A stretch of DNA of 39,276 bases from positions 1 through 39,276 of the forward strand of contig JAIVJC010000014.1 in NCBI GenBank assembly GCA_020200235.1. The letters run 5' to 3'. The translations under genes were made by a program, and so were the position numbers. This document shows, in pieces, positions 9,932-18,270 of the stretch. Under the pieces are notes generated by a model. That model was not told the origin of the DNA, ran no database searches, and saw only the letters and a program-made list of their open reading frames with translations. The number at the start of each line of letters is the position of its first letter. Position 1 is the first letter of the stretch. The DNA is from Acidobacteriota bacterium. Its GTDB lineage: Bacteria > Acidobacteriota > Blastocatellia > Pyrinomonadales > Pyrinomonadaceae.

Positions 9932-10813
9932 TCAGGCGGGCTTGTCGAGGTGTTCGATCCGCGCGCGCGGATCGAGCGCGCGGTTGAGCGCGTCGCCGAC
10001 GGCGTTCAAGGCGAGGACGAGCAGGGAGATCGCCGCCGCTGGAAAGAAGATCATCCACCAGGCGTCGCGCATGAAGTGCTCTCCGTTGTGCAGCATGTAG
10101 CCCCAACTGATCCGGCTGCTGTCACCGAGCCCGATGAACCCTAAGCCCGCTTCGACCAGGATCACCGCGCCCACCGTCAGCATGACGTGAGTGATGACGA
10201 CGGGCAACGCGCTCGGCATGATCTCGCGCAGCAGAATACGTGCGTGCGTCGCGCCCACGGCGCGCGCCGCCTCGACGAACATCTTCCCCTTAACGGACAT
10301 CACCTCAGCGCGGACGAGGCGCGCCGTCGTGCCCCAGTAGGTGACGGCGAGCACCGCGATGAGGGTGTAGAAGGTCGAGCCGAAGAGGGCGGCGGCGACC
10401 AGCGCGAGGAAGAAGCGTGGCGGGATGAGAAAAAGCTCCGTCAGCCTCATCAACAGATCGTCCGTGCGCCCGCCCGCGTAGCCCGCCGTCGCGCCGACGA
10501 TCACGCCGATCAGACCGCTTGAAATGGCGACGCCGACGCCGATCAAGATCGACACCCGCGCGCCGTGGACGACGCCGCTGAACACGTCCCTGCCGAGGTC
10601 GTCCGTCCCGAAAGGATTTTCCGCACAGGGCGCGCGCAAGGTTTGCCCCGTAGTCTTCTGCGGATCACGCGGCGCGATCAGATCGGCGAAGACAGCCGCG
10701 AGTAGAAAGAGTGAGAGCACGACGAGACCGAACACAGCCGTCCGGCTCTGCCCGAAGCTTCGCCAGACGACTCGCCTTTCCGCCGCGCGGATGTCGCTCG
10801 CCTCTCGACTCAT
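9932..10813 (-). CDS. ABC transporter permease, DppC/NikC type
   Basis: 293 residues. It is the inner-membrane permease of a peptide/nickel importer. It has an N-terminal TM after a charged leader ('TAVFGLVVLSLFLLAAVFADLIAPRDP'), the 'NPFGTDDLGRDVFSGVVHGARVSI' signature of DppC proteins, several further TM segments and the EAA loop 'VEAARAVGATHARILLREIMPS' that contacts the ATPase. The ATG overlaps the stop of the upstream DppB-type gene (ATGA), so the two are translationally coupled. No cognate ATP-binding gene is present in the window. Confidence 0.92.
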   Translation of the reverse strand: MSREASDIRAAERRVVWRSFGQSRTAVFGLVVLSLFLLAAVFADLIAPRDPQKTTGQTLRAPCAENPFGTDDLGRDVFSGVVHGARVSILIGVGVAISSGLIGVIVGATAGYAGGRTDDLLMRLTELFLIPPRFFLALVAAALFGSTFYTLIAVLAVTYWGTTARLVRAEVMSVKGKMFVEAARAVGATHARILLREIMPSALPVVITHVMLTVGAVILVEAGLGFIGLGDSSRISWGYMLHNGEHFMRDAWWMIFFPAAAISLLVLALNAVGDALNRALDPRARIEHLDKPA

Positions 10814-11817
10814 CTCTTGGGGAGCCCGTAGCTGATGCGCGGGTCGAGCGCGGAGTAAGTCAGATCGGTGATGAAGTTGACGGCGACGACGCCCACCGAC
10901 GACATGAGGAACAAGCCCATCAGAACGGGATAGTCGCGCATGGCGAGCGCGTCGACCATGAGCCTGCCGAGCCCGGGCAGCGCGAAGACCGTCTCGGTGA
11001 AGACCGCGCCGCCGAGGAGCATCCCGAAGTCGTTGCCGACGACCGTCACGACCGGCAGCAGCGCGTTTCGCAGCGCGTGAGCGTAGAGCACGCGCCGCTC
11101 GCCCAAACCTTTCGCGCGCGCGGCGGTGATGAAGTTCTCGCCGAGCACGTTCAGCATCGACGTGCGCGTCAGCCGCATGATCTGCGCGAGGTAGACGATG
11201 GCGAGCGTCGCGACCGGCAGCACGAGGTGCCGGAGCACGTCGAGCGCGTAATCGGCTCCCGCCAACTCCTGATTCGAGGAAGACAAGTTCTGCGCCGGGA
11301 ATAAGCCGAGGCGGAGCGAGAAGACGATGAGCAACAGATGCCCGATGGAGAAGGAAGGCACGGAGTAGCCCACCAACGCGAAGGTGTTGATCGCCCGATC
11401 CGCGAACGAGTTCTCACGCCGCGCGGCTTCGACGCCGGACAATACCCCGGCGACGGACGACAGGATCAGCGCGCTCACTATCAGCAGGAGCGTCGCCGGG
11501 ACGCGGCTCGCGATGACGGCGGCGACCGGCTGCTGGTAGCCGAGCGAGTAGCCGAGATTCCCGCGCAGCACGCCCGACAGGTAAACCCAGAGCTGCGTCG
11601 GGAGCGATCGATCCAGACCGAACTCTGCGCGGATGAGCGAGAAGTATTTCTCGTCGCCGCTCTGACCCGCGAGCAGGTGGACGGGATCGCCCGGCGCGAG
11701 ATGAATGAGTGAGAAGTTGACGACGACGAGCAATAGGATCAGGAGTAGCGACTGGGCGGCGCGGCGAAGCAGAAATCTGCCGAAGGGGCGCGAGGGTGAT
11801 CTCAATCGAACCTTCAT
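10810..11817 (-). CDS. ABC transporter permease, DppB/NikB type
   Basis: 335 residues. The N-terminal 'LLRRAAQSLLLILLLVVVNF' and 'HLAPGDPVHLLAG' motifs are typical of the B-type permease, as is 'EFGLDRSLPTQLWVYLSGVLRGNLGYSL'. The EAA loop reads 'ITAARAKGLGERRVLYAHALRN'. The start codon overlaps the stop of the hydrogenase maturation protease gene (ATGA at 11814-11817). That coupling directly links this transporter to [NiFe] hydrogenase maturation and is the main reason to think of nickel uptake. Confidence 0.92.
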   Translation of the reverse strand: MKVRLRSPSRPFGRFLLRRAAQSLLLILLLVVVNFSLIHLAPGDPVHLLAGQSGDEKYFSLIRAEFGLDRSLPTQLWVYLSGVLRGNLGYSLGYQQPVAAVIASRVPATLLLIVSALILSSVAGVLSGVEAARRENSFADRAINTFALVGYSVPSFSIGHLLLIVFSLRLGLFPAQNLSSSNQELAGADYALDVLRHLVLPVATLAIVYLAQIMRLTRTSMLNVLGENFITAARAKGLGERRVLYAHALRNALLPVVTVVGNDFGMLLGGAVFTETVFALPGLGRLMVDALAMRDYPVLMGLFLMSSVGVVAVNFITDLTYSALDPRISYGLPKR

Positions 11818-12314
11818 GCCCGCCCCCCGCCGTTCAGGCTCTCGATCAGCGACTCGATCCGGCTGACGGCGATCCCCACGGCGCCTCGCACCGGCTCACT
11901 CAACTCCGCGCCCAACTCGTCGTAGCCTTCGGGCTGGCAGCCGACGACGAACAAGCGCGGCGGCAAAACTCCGAGCGCGCGCGCGAGCGCGAGCACCTTC
12001 GACGGCTCCGTGTAGTGCGCGTCGGCGAGAGACGAGTGGAGTGCGTGCGCGTCGATTGCCGCCTGTGCCGGCACTTCCGGCTCGATCACGTAGAGCGTGC
12101 CGGGCGCGCCCCCGCGCTCGACCGCGTCGATGATGATGAGCGCGTCGTAGCCGTCCATCAGCTCCTGCACGAGCGGGATGCCGGCGATCCCCGACTCCAT
12201 GATCGTCACTCCTTCGGTGAAGATGTCGGCGCGCAGGAGCGTCTGCGCGACCTCGACGCCGAAGCCGTCGTCGCCGCGCAGGATGTTGCCGACGCCGGCT
12301 ATCAGGATTCTCAT
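11814..12314 (-). CDS. [NiFe] hydrogenase maturation protease (HyaD/HycI family)
   Basis: 166 residues. The family trims the C-terminus of the hydrogenase large subunit after nickel insertion. The N-terminus 'ILIAGVGNILRGDDGFGVEV' is the classic GxGNxLxxDDxxG motif with the first metal ligand. 'IMESGIAGIPLVQEL', 'IIIDAVERGGAPGTLYVIEP' and a His in 'AHALHSSL' fit the remaining ligands. It is the first gene of a three-gene minus-strand operon with the two permeases. It lies back to back with hypF across a 116-bp divergent promoter region. Its likely substrate is HhyL, encoded at 25671. Confidence 0.92.
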   Translation of the reverse strand: MRILIAGVGNILRGDDGFGVEVAQTLLRADIFTEGVTIMESGIAGIPLVQELMDGYDALIIIDAVERGGAPGTLYVIEPEVPAQAAIDAHALHSSLADAHYTEPSKVLALARALGVLPPRLFVVGCQPEGYDELGAELSEPVRGAVGIAVSRIESLIESLNGGGRA

Positions 12315-12352
12315 GATGATCGCGTAATGCGGACTCGCGAAATGGAAGGTAA

Positions 12353-12390
12353 ATTGTAGCTTCCCTGTCCGCGCCCACGCATTCTACAAT
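12353..12390. promoter_or_regulatory. Inverted ATTGTAG/CTACAAT in the divergent protease-hypF promoter region
   Basis: ATTGTAG (12353-12359) and CTACAAT (12384-12390) are inverted repeats 24 bp apart. Each contains a TACAAT that would serve as a -10 element, one for hypF (plus) and one for the protease operon (minus). No consensus -35 is visible for either, so an activator or non-standard sigma may be involved. Confidence 0.35.
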
Positions 12391-12430
12391 CCGCTCTCGG
12401 TTAATCCGCAATCCGAAACCATATTCCGCG

Positions 12431-14743
12431 ATGATCGTGCGCGTCCAAATTTTAGTCCGCGGGATCGTGCAGGGCGTGGGCTTCCGCCCCTTCGTCTACG
12501 CGGTCGCGACGCGCGAGTCGCTGCGCGGCACAGTCTTCAACACGGGCGGGGGCGTGCTCGTCGATGTCGAGGGCGACGGCGACTCGATAGAGAAGCTGTT
12601 GAGCGAGATCGAGCTCAACCCCCCGCCGCTCTCGCGCGTCGAGTCGGTGCGGCGCAGCGACGGACTGCCCCTCGCGCACTACCGCGACTTTCGCATCATC
12701 GAGAGCAGCCGCGACGGTGAGCAGTCTGTCGCCGTCTCGCCGGACGTTGCCACCTGCGCCGACTGTCTGCGCGAGTTGTTCGACCCCGCGGATCGACGCC
12801 ACCGCTACCCTTTCATCAACTGCACCAACTGCGGGCCTCGCTTCACCATCGTCGAAAGCGTCCCCTACGACCGCGCGCGCACCACGATGCGCGACTTCGT
12901 AATGTGCGCCGCGTGCCGCGACGAGTACCGTAACCCGCGCGACCGGCGCTTCCACGCCGAGCCCACCGCCTGCACAGCTTGCGGTCCCCGGCTCACACTG
13001 AAGGACGTGCGCGAGATCACGCAAGGTGAGTCGCGCGAAGACGATGGCGGGCGCAGTGATGATGCCGTCGCGCGCGCCCGTGCGCTGCTGTCGGACGGAA
13101 TGGTCGTCGCTGTCAAGGGGATCGGGGGATTCCACCTCGCCTGCGACGCGCTCGACGCCGACGCGGTCGGGCGTCTGCGGCAGAGAAAGTACCGTGAGGA
13201 TAAGCCGTTCGCCCTGATGGCGAACTCGCTCGAGGTCGTCAAAAAATTCTGCGCCGTCTCGGACGAGGAGGCGGCTCTGCTTTCATCCGCGGGTCGCCCC
13301 GTCGTCCTCCTCGAAAGAAAGTCTGGCGCCGCTCTGCCCGCAGCGGTCGCGCCCCGCGTCGGCACGCTCGGCTTCATGCTGCCTTACTCGCCGCTCCACC
13401 ACCTGCTCGTAGAAAATTCTGACCGGCCGCTCGTGCTGACGAGCGGTAACGTCTCCGACGAGCCCGTCTGTTACGAAAACGAAGACGCGGCTGAACGCCT
13501 GCGCGCCGTCGCCGATTATTTTCTGACGCACGACCGAAGGATCGAGACGCGCGCCGACGATTCCGTCGCCCGCGTCTTCGCAGGGCGCGAGATGCTGCTG
13601 CGCCGCTCGCGCGGCTACGCGCCCGCCCCCCTCGGCGTCGGCTTCGAGTTCACCCGCGAGATTCTCGCCTGCGGCGCGGAGTTGAAGAACACCTTTTGCC
13701 TTGCGCGCGACAGCTCCGCCTTCGTCAGCCACCACATCGGCGATCTGGAGAATCTGGAGACGCTGCGCGCATACGAGCACGGCATCGAACACTTCAAGCG
13801 GCTCTTTCATCTGCGCCCCGAAGTCGTCGCCTACGACCTGCACCCCGAATACCTCTCGACGAAGTACGCGCTCGCGCTCGATGATATCCAGACGAAGATC
13901 GGCGTCCAGCACCACCACGCGCACGTCGCGAGCTGCATGGCGGATAACGGGATCGACGGCGAGGTGATCGGCGTCGCGATGGACGGCCTCGGCTTCGGCG
14001 CGGACGGCGCGTTGTGGGGCGGCGAGTTCTTCGTCGCCAACTTCAAAGATGCGGAGCGCGTCGCGCACCTCGACTACGTGCCGCTGCCCGGCGGCGCTCG
14101 TGCCGTCCGCGAGCCGTGGCGCATGGCTGCCGTCTATCTGCAACGCGCCTTCGGCGATAAATTTTTGGAGTTAGACTTGCCCTCCGTCCGCAACCTGGAC
14201 GCGCGCTCGTGGTCGGCGATGCGACGAATGATCGAGACGAACACGAACAGCCCCCGCACGTCGAGCGTGGGTCGGCTCTTCGACGCCGTCGCGGGCATTC
14301 TTTCTCTGCGTGGCGTCGCCAACTACGAGGGACAGGCGGCAATCGAGTTGGAGGCGCTAGCCGAACGCGACTGCGCGCGGGGCTACGAGTTTGAATTAGA
14401 CGGGGACGGGAGTACGATTAACGCCGACCCGGTCATCAGGCGGGCGGTCGAGGACGTGCTCGAAGGCGCCCCCGCGGGGATCGTCTCCGGGAAGTTTCAT
14501 CTCGGCGTCGCGCATCTGATCGCGTCCGTCTCGCGCAAAGTCAGGGACGAGCGAAAGCTCGACCGCGTCGCGCTCTCCGGCGGCGTCTTCCAGAACGTGC
14601 TTCTGTTGCGGCACGCCTGCCGTCTGCTCAAGGCTGACGGCTTCGAGGTCTTCACGCACAGCCGCGTGCCCGCGAACGACGGAGGCATCTCGCTCGGTCA
14701 GGCGGCGGTCGCAAACGCGCGAATAGTTTCAGGGAGAATCTGA
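12431..14743 (+). CDS. hypF: Carbamoyltransferase HypF
   Basis: 770 residues, full length for HypF. It makes the thiocarbamate on HypE that becomes the cyanide ligands of the NiFe site. Residues about 1-90 are the acylphosphatase domain ('GIVQGVGFRPFVYAVA'). Two zinc-finger motifs follow ('CADCLRELFDP...NCTNCGPRF' and 'CAACRDEYRNP...ACTACGPR'). A YrdC-like domain (about 205-390) has 'VAVKGIGGFHLACDA'. The C-terminal Kae1-like domain has 'VQHHHAHVASCMADN' and 'GVAMDGLGFGADGALWGGEF'. It opens a forward operon; hypC starts 5 bases after its stop. There is no strong Shine-Dalgarno. A single-arm copy of the heptad repeat lies at 12400-12412. Confidence 0.98.
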   Translation: MIVRVQILVRGIVQGVGFRPFVYAVATRESLRGTVFNTGGGVLVDVEGDGDSIEKLLSEIELNPPPLSRVESVRRSDGLPLAHYRDFRIIESSRDGEQSVAVSPDVATCADCLRELFDPADRRHRYPFINCTNCGPRFTIVESVPYDRARTTMRDFVMCAACRDEYRNPRDRRFHAEPTACTACGPRLTLKDVREITQGESREDDGGRSDDAVARARALLSDGMVVAVKGIGGFHLACDALDADAVGRLRQRKYREDKPFALMANSLEVVKKFCAVSDEEAALLSSAGRPVVLLERKSGAALPAAVAPRVGTLGFMLPYSPLHHLLVENSDRPLVLTSGNVSDEPVCYENEDAAERLRAVADYFLTHDRRIETRADDSVARVFAGREMLLRRSRGYAPAPLGVGFEFTREILACGAELKNTFCLARDSSAFVSHHIGDLENLETLRAYEHGIEHFKRLFHLRPEVVAYDLHPEYLSTKYALALDDIQTKIGVQHHHAHVASCMADNGIDGEVIGVAMDGLGFGADGALWGGEFFVANFKDAERVAHLDYVPLPGGARAVREPWRMAAVYLQRAFGDKFLELDLPSVRNLDARSWSAMRRMIETNTNSPRTSSVGRLFDAVAGILSLRGVANYEGQAAIELEALAERDCARGYEFELDGDGSTINADPVIRRAVEDVLEGAPAGIVSGKFHLGVAHLIASVSRKVRDERKLDRVALSGGVFQNVLLLRHACRLLKADGFEVFTHSRVPANDGGISLGQAAVANARIVSGRI

Positions 14744-14747
14744 GTCG

Positions 14748-15014
14748 ATGTGTCTGGCAATTCCCGGCAAGGTGGTCGAGATCGTCGACGCGGCGAACCA
14801 CATCGCGAAGGTCGATGTCGGCGGCGTGCGCCGCAACGTCAACGTGGGGATGCTCGAAGACGAGGGCGTTCGTATAGGTGATTACGTCCTCATCCACGTC
14901 GGGTTCGCGATGAGCAAGATCGACGAGCGCGAGGCGGAAGAGACTTTGCGGCTGCTCACGGAGATCGGTCAGTACGAGACGGAAGTGGATCAATTCAAAA
15001 CCTCCATCGAATGA
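14748..15014 (+). CDS. hypC: Hydrogenase assembly chaperone HypC
   Basis: 88 residues, the usual size. HypC carries the Fe(CN)2CO group with HypD and escorts it to the large-subunit precursor. The invariant N-terminus 'MCLAIPGKVVEI' is present, with the essential Cys2. 'DYVLIHVGFAMSKIDEREAEETL' is the conserved C-terminal segment. It starts 5 bases after hypF. A heptad hairpin at 15013-15090 separates it from the next gene. Confidence 0.98.
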   Translation: MCLAIPGKVVEIVDAANHIAKVDVGGVRRNVNVGMLEDEGVRIGDYVLIHVGFAMSKIDEREAEETLRLLTEIGQYETEVDQFKTSIE

Positions 15015-15090
15015 TTGCGGAATACGGAATGCGGATTGAAAAACCGCGCCCGCTTTTCAATCCGCGATCCGCAATCCGCAATCCGCAATC
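15013..15090. repeat. Heptad-based inverted repeat, copy 2
   Basis: The left arm (15013-15042) is made of GCGGAAT/GCGGATT-type heptads. The right arm (15054-15090) holds the inverted CAATCCG units, one unit longer. The arms pair over roughly 30 bases with a few mismatches, around an 11-base GC-rich spacer. It lies between hypC and the SIS gene, ending 3 bases before that ATG, so it could control translation of the downstream gene. Confidence 0.8.
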
Positions 15091-15093
15091 GGC

Positions 15094-15789
15094 ATGACCA
15101 AGACGGCTGACGATTTTTCGCGCACCTTCTACCCGTTCCTGCACGGCGACGAGAAACAGTCGCGTGAGCTGACGGAAGGCTTGCGCTTCTCGCTCGCGGA
15201 AAAGGTGCGCGAGAGCGTAGGCGTGAAGTCGAAGTTCTTCGAGGAGAACGCGGACGCCATCCTCGCCGCGTCGCTCGCGATGGCGAAGGCTTTTCGTCGC
15301 GGGCGCAAGCTCCTCGTGTGCGGCAACGGCGGCTCGGCGACCGACGCGCAGCACATCGCCGTCGAGTTCATGCACCCCATCGGCGTGGGTCGCAAAGCCC
15401 TGCCCGCGATCTGCCTGGCGAACGACATGGCGATGGTCACGGCGGTCGCCAACGACGTGGGCTTCGACGACGTTTTCACGCGCCAGATCATCGCGTTGGG
15501 TTGCGAGGGCGACATCCTCCTCGGCGTCTCGACGAGCGGCAACTCCGAAAACCTGCTGCGCGCCTTCGCGACCGCGCGCCGGATGGGTCTCACGACCGTC
15601 GGGCTCGCCGGCGGCGACGGCGGCAAGATGTCAGAGATGTGCGCGCAGGGGTCGAGCGACTTCTGTCTGACCGTGCCCACGCCGAGCGTCCACCGGATTC
15701 AGGAGACGCACGTCGCGCTCTACCACATCATGTGGGACTTAGTACACGCCTTCTTGCAGCACGAGCCTTCGGTCGGCGGCGGCGAATAG
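15094..15789 (+). CDS. SIS-domain phosphoheptose isomerase-like protein in the hyp operon
   Basis: 231 residues, GmhA-like. The SIS fold motifs are clear: 'LLVCGNGGSATDAQHIAVEFM', 'VGFDDVFTRQIIALG', 'LLGVSTSGNSENLLRAFATAR' and the catalytic 'VHRIQETHVALYHIMWDLVH'. GmhA converts sedoheptulose 7-phosphate to heptose 7-phosphate for LPS. The N-terminus is about 30 residues longer than E. coli GmhA. Its place between hypC and hypD, 18 bp from hypD, suggests a link to hydrogenase assembly or expression that is not understood. The ATG directly follows the heptad repeat and lacks a Shine-Dalgarno. Confidence 0.85.
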   Translation: MTKTADDFSRTFYPFLHGDEKQSRELTEGLRFSLAEKVRESVGVKSKFFEENADAILAASLAMAKAFRRGRKLLVCGNGGSATDAQHIAVEFMHPIGVGRKALPAICLANDMAMVTAVANDVGFDDVFTRQIIALGCEGDILLGVSTSGNSENLLRAFATARRMGLTTVGLAGGDGGKMSEMCAQGSSDFCLTVPTPSVHRIQETHVALYHIMWDLVHAFLQHEPSVGGGE

Positions 15790-15807
15790 GCGGGGGGCAT
15801 TCGGCGG

Positions 15808-16926
15808 ATGAAGTTCATCGACGAATACAGGAGCGGCGACACCGCGCGCAAGCTCGCGGGCGAGATCGCCCGGCTCGCGACGCGCCCGCTCAAGATCATG
15901 GAGGTCTGCGGCGGGCACACCCACACGATCTTCAAGTACGGCATCGAGGACTTGCTGCCCGACTCCGTCACGATGATCCACGGACCCGGCTGCCCCGTCT
16001 GCGTCATCCCGCTGGGGCGGGTTGACGACGCGATCTCGATAGCCTTGCAGTCCGGCGTCGTCTTCACCACCTTCGGCGACATGATGCGCGTGCCCGGCTC
16101 GAAGACGAACCTGCTCGACGCGAAAGCCAGAGGCGCGGACGTGCGGATGGTCTATTCGCCGCTCGACGCGCTGAAGATCGCGAAGAAGAACCCCGACAGG
16201 CAGATCGTCTTCCTCGCGCTCGGCTTCGAGACGACCTCGCCCTCGACGGCGTTGACCGTCCTGCAAGCGGCGAAAGACGGCGTGGAGAATTTCAGCGTCT
16301 TCTGCAACCACATCATGATCGTGCCCGCCCTGAAGGCGCTGCTCGACTCGCCCGACCTGCAACTCGACGGCTTCGTGGGTCCCGGTCACGTCAGCACGGT
16401 CATCGGCACGCGCCCCTACGATTTCGTCGTGCGCGAGTACGGCAAGCCGGTCGTCGTCTCCGGCTTCGAGCCGCTCGACGTGTTGCAGTCGGTTTACATG
16501 GTCGTCAAACAGACGGTCGAGGGGCGCGTCGAAGTCGAGAACCAGTACGCGCGCTGCGTGAGCCGCGGCGGGAACCTGAAAGCCCTCGAAGCTCTCTCGG
16601 AGGTCTTCGAGCCGCGCGACTATTTCGAGTGGCGCGGACTTGGCTCAATCGCTCACAGCGGGATGAGGCTGAAACAAAAATATGCGCGGTTCGACGCCGA
16701 GCGACGCTTCGACGTGCCGGGTCTTCGCATCGCCGACCCGAAGGCGTGCCAGTGCGGCGAGATTCTCAAAGGCGTGAAGAAGCCTTGGGAGTGCAAAGTC
16801 TTCGGCACGGCTTGCACGCCGGAGACGCCCATCGGCTCGTGCATGGTCTCTTCGGAGGGCGCGTGCGCGGCTTACTACAACTACGGGCGGCTGTCGAAGA
16901 TCGCCGGGCGCGCGGCGCAGACTTGA
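15808..16926 (+). CDS. hypD: Hydrogenase formation protein HypD
   Basis: 372 residues, normal length. This iron-sulfur protein forms the scaffold with HypC on which Fe(CN)2CO is assembled. It has 'MEVCGGHTHTIFKYG' (Cys34), 'IHGPGCPVCVIPLG' (Cys62, Cys65) and 'GFETTSPSTA'. The C-terminal cysteine cluster 'CQCGEILKG...ECKVFGTACTPETPIGSCMVSSEGAC' binds the [4Fe-4S] cluster. 'FCNHIMIVPAL' and 'GFVGPGHVSTVIG' are also family signatures. The ATG at 15808 gives the expected 'KFIDEYR' N-terminus. Confidence 0.98.
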   Translation: MKFIDEYRSGDTARKLAGEIARLATRPLKIMEVCGGHTHTIFKYGIEDLLPDSVTMIHGPGCPVCVIPLGRVDDAISIALQSGVVFTTFGDMMRVPGSKTNLLDAKARGADVRMVYSPLDALKIAKKNPDRQIVFLALGFETTSPSTALTVLQAAKDGVENFSVFCNHIMIVPALKALLDSPDLQLDGFVGPGHVSTVIGTRPYDFVVREYGKPVVVSGFEPLDVLQSVYMVVKQTVEGRVEVENQYARCVSRGGNLKALEALSEVFEPRDYFEWRGLGSIAHSGMRLKQKYARFDAERRFDVPGLRIADPKACQCGEILKGVKKPWECKVFGTACTPETPIGSCMVSSEGACAAYYNYGRLSKIAGRAAQT

Positions 16927-16960
16927 TCCGCGTCCGGCTCAGACGCCCCGCCGAGAATTC

Positions 16961-18088
16961 ATGACCGAGACATTCACTCCCAGCCCGCTCTTCCAGAGGG
17001 TCGAGCGCGCGCGCAGGAGAAAGCCGAACGTCAGGGACACGCACGTCACGCTCGCGCACGGGAGCGGCGGCAAGGCGATGCACGAGCTGATCGAGGGGGT
17101 GTTCCTCGAATATTTGGGGAACCCGATCCTGGATCGGCTCGAAGACCACGCCGTCCTGGAATTTTCACGCGCGGGCGGCGCGACCGACCGTGACGCTCCC
17201 GTCCGCCTGGCTTACGCGACGGACTCTTACGTCGTCACACCCATCTTCTTCCCCGGCGGCGACATCGGGCGTCTCGCCGTCAACGGCACGGTCAACGACC
17301 TCGCCGTGAGCGGCGCGCGCCCGCTCTACCTCTCCGCCGGCTTCATCCTCGAAGAAGGCTTCCCCCTCGAAGATTTGCGGCGCGTGCTCGCCTCGATGCG
17401 CGACGCCGCCGCCGAGGCGGGAGTGCAAGTCGTCACGGGCGACACCAAAGTAGTGCAGCGCGGCGGCGCGGACAAACTCTTCATCAACACTTCGGGCGTC
17501 GGCGTCATCGAGTCGCCCGTGCGGCTCTCCGCCTCGGGCGCGCGGGTCGGCGACAAGGTCATCCTGAGCGGCACGCTCGGCGATCACGGCACGACGATCA
17601 TGATCGCGCGCGGCGAGCTCGAACTGGAGACGGAGATCGAGAGCGACACCGCGCCGCTCGGCTCGCTCGTCCGCGACATGTTGGACGAGGCCTCGCGCGT
17701 CGCGTCGCTGGACGCGGTTCATTGTCTGCGCGACCCGACGCGCGGCGGCGTGGCGACGACCTTGAACGAGATCGCGCTCGCCTCCGAGGTTTGCATAGAG
17801 ATTCGCGAAGACCGCATCCCCGTGCGCGAAGAGGTGAGGGGCGCGTGCGAGATTCTGGGGCTCGAGCCACTTTACGTCGCGAACGAGGGCAAGCTCGTCG
17901 CCATCGTCTCCGCGGGAGTCGCCGACGCGCTCGTCGCGCGCATGCGGCAGAACGCCTACGGGCGCGACGCCCGCGTCATCGGCGAGGTGACGGCGGAGCC
18001 GCGGGGCATCGTCGCCCTCCGCACCGGATTCGGCGGCACGCGCATCGTGGACATGCTGGTCGGCGAGCAGTTGCCGCGCATTTGTTGA
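16961..18088 (+). CDS. hypE: Hydrogenase expression/formation protein HypE
   Basis: 375 residues. It dehydrates the thiocarbamate made by HypF to thiocyanate on its C-terminal cysteine. The invariant C-terminus 'PRIC' is intact. Other signatures are 'LAHGSGGKAMHELIEGVF', 'AYATDSYVVTPIFFPGGDIGRLAVNGTVNDLAVSGA', 'VVTGDTKVV' and 'CLRDPTRGGVATTLNEIA', the PurM-like ATP-binding core. It starts 34 bp after hypD and ends the hyp block. HypA and HypB genes do not follow. Confidence 0.98.
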   Translation: MTETFTPSPLFQRVERARRRKPNVRDTHVTLAHGSGGKAMHELIEGVFLEYLGNPILDRLEDHAVLEFSRAGGATDRDAPVRLAYATDSYVVTPIFFPGGDIGRLAVNGTVNDLAVSGARPLYLSAGFILEEGFPLEDLRRVLASMRDAAAEAGVQVVTGDTKVVQRGGADKLFINTSGVGVIESPVRLSASGARVGDKVILSGTLGDHGTTIMIARGELELETEIESDTAPLGSLVRDMLDEASRVASLDAVHCLRDPTRGGVATTLNEIALASEVCIEIREDRIPVREEVRGACEILGLEPLYVANEGKLVAIVSAGVADALVARMRQNAYGRDARVIGEVTAEPRGIVALRTGFGGTRIVDMLVGEQLPRIC

Positions 18089-18174
18089 CAAGCCGTCGGA
18101 TCAAGAGGACACGGGTTGCCATGTCTCCGGAGTTAACCTCTTGCTAATGTAAATAGAAGTGAAGACGAAAAATC

Positions 18175-18203
18175 TTTTCACCAGATGGGGTTTGGGGTAT
18201 GCT
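18175..18203 (+). promoter_or_regulatory. Possible promoter of the CooC-like/hydrogenase structural operon
   Basis: TTTTCA (18175-18180) and TATGCT (18198-18203) are separated by exactly 17 bases, each matching 4 of 6 consensus positions. It lies in the 182-bp gap after hypE, 67 bp before the next start. That ATG (18271) has AAGGGAC as ribosome binding site. Confidence 0.4.
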
Positions 18204-18270
18204 GGCGGCACGCTCCATTTAGACATTTTATGTTCGCTGCGATTTTCCCCGCTTACTTAAGGGACAATCC

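Noticed and set aside
13283-14143. Minus-strand frame inside hypF
   Set aside because: Shadow of hypF, whose Kae1-like domain covers this stretch.
18089-18170. Terminator after hypE formed by AAGAGG and CCTCTT
   Set aside because: The arms are short and far apart, with no T run; hypE and the next operon may be joined or separate.
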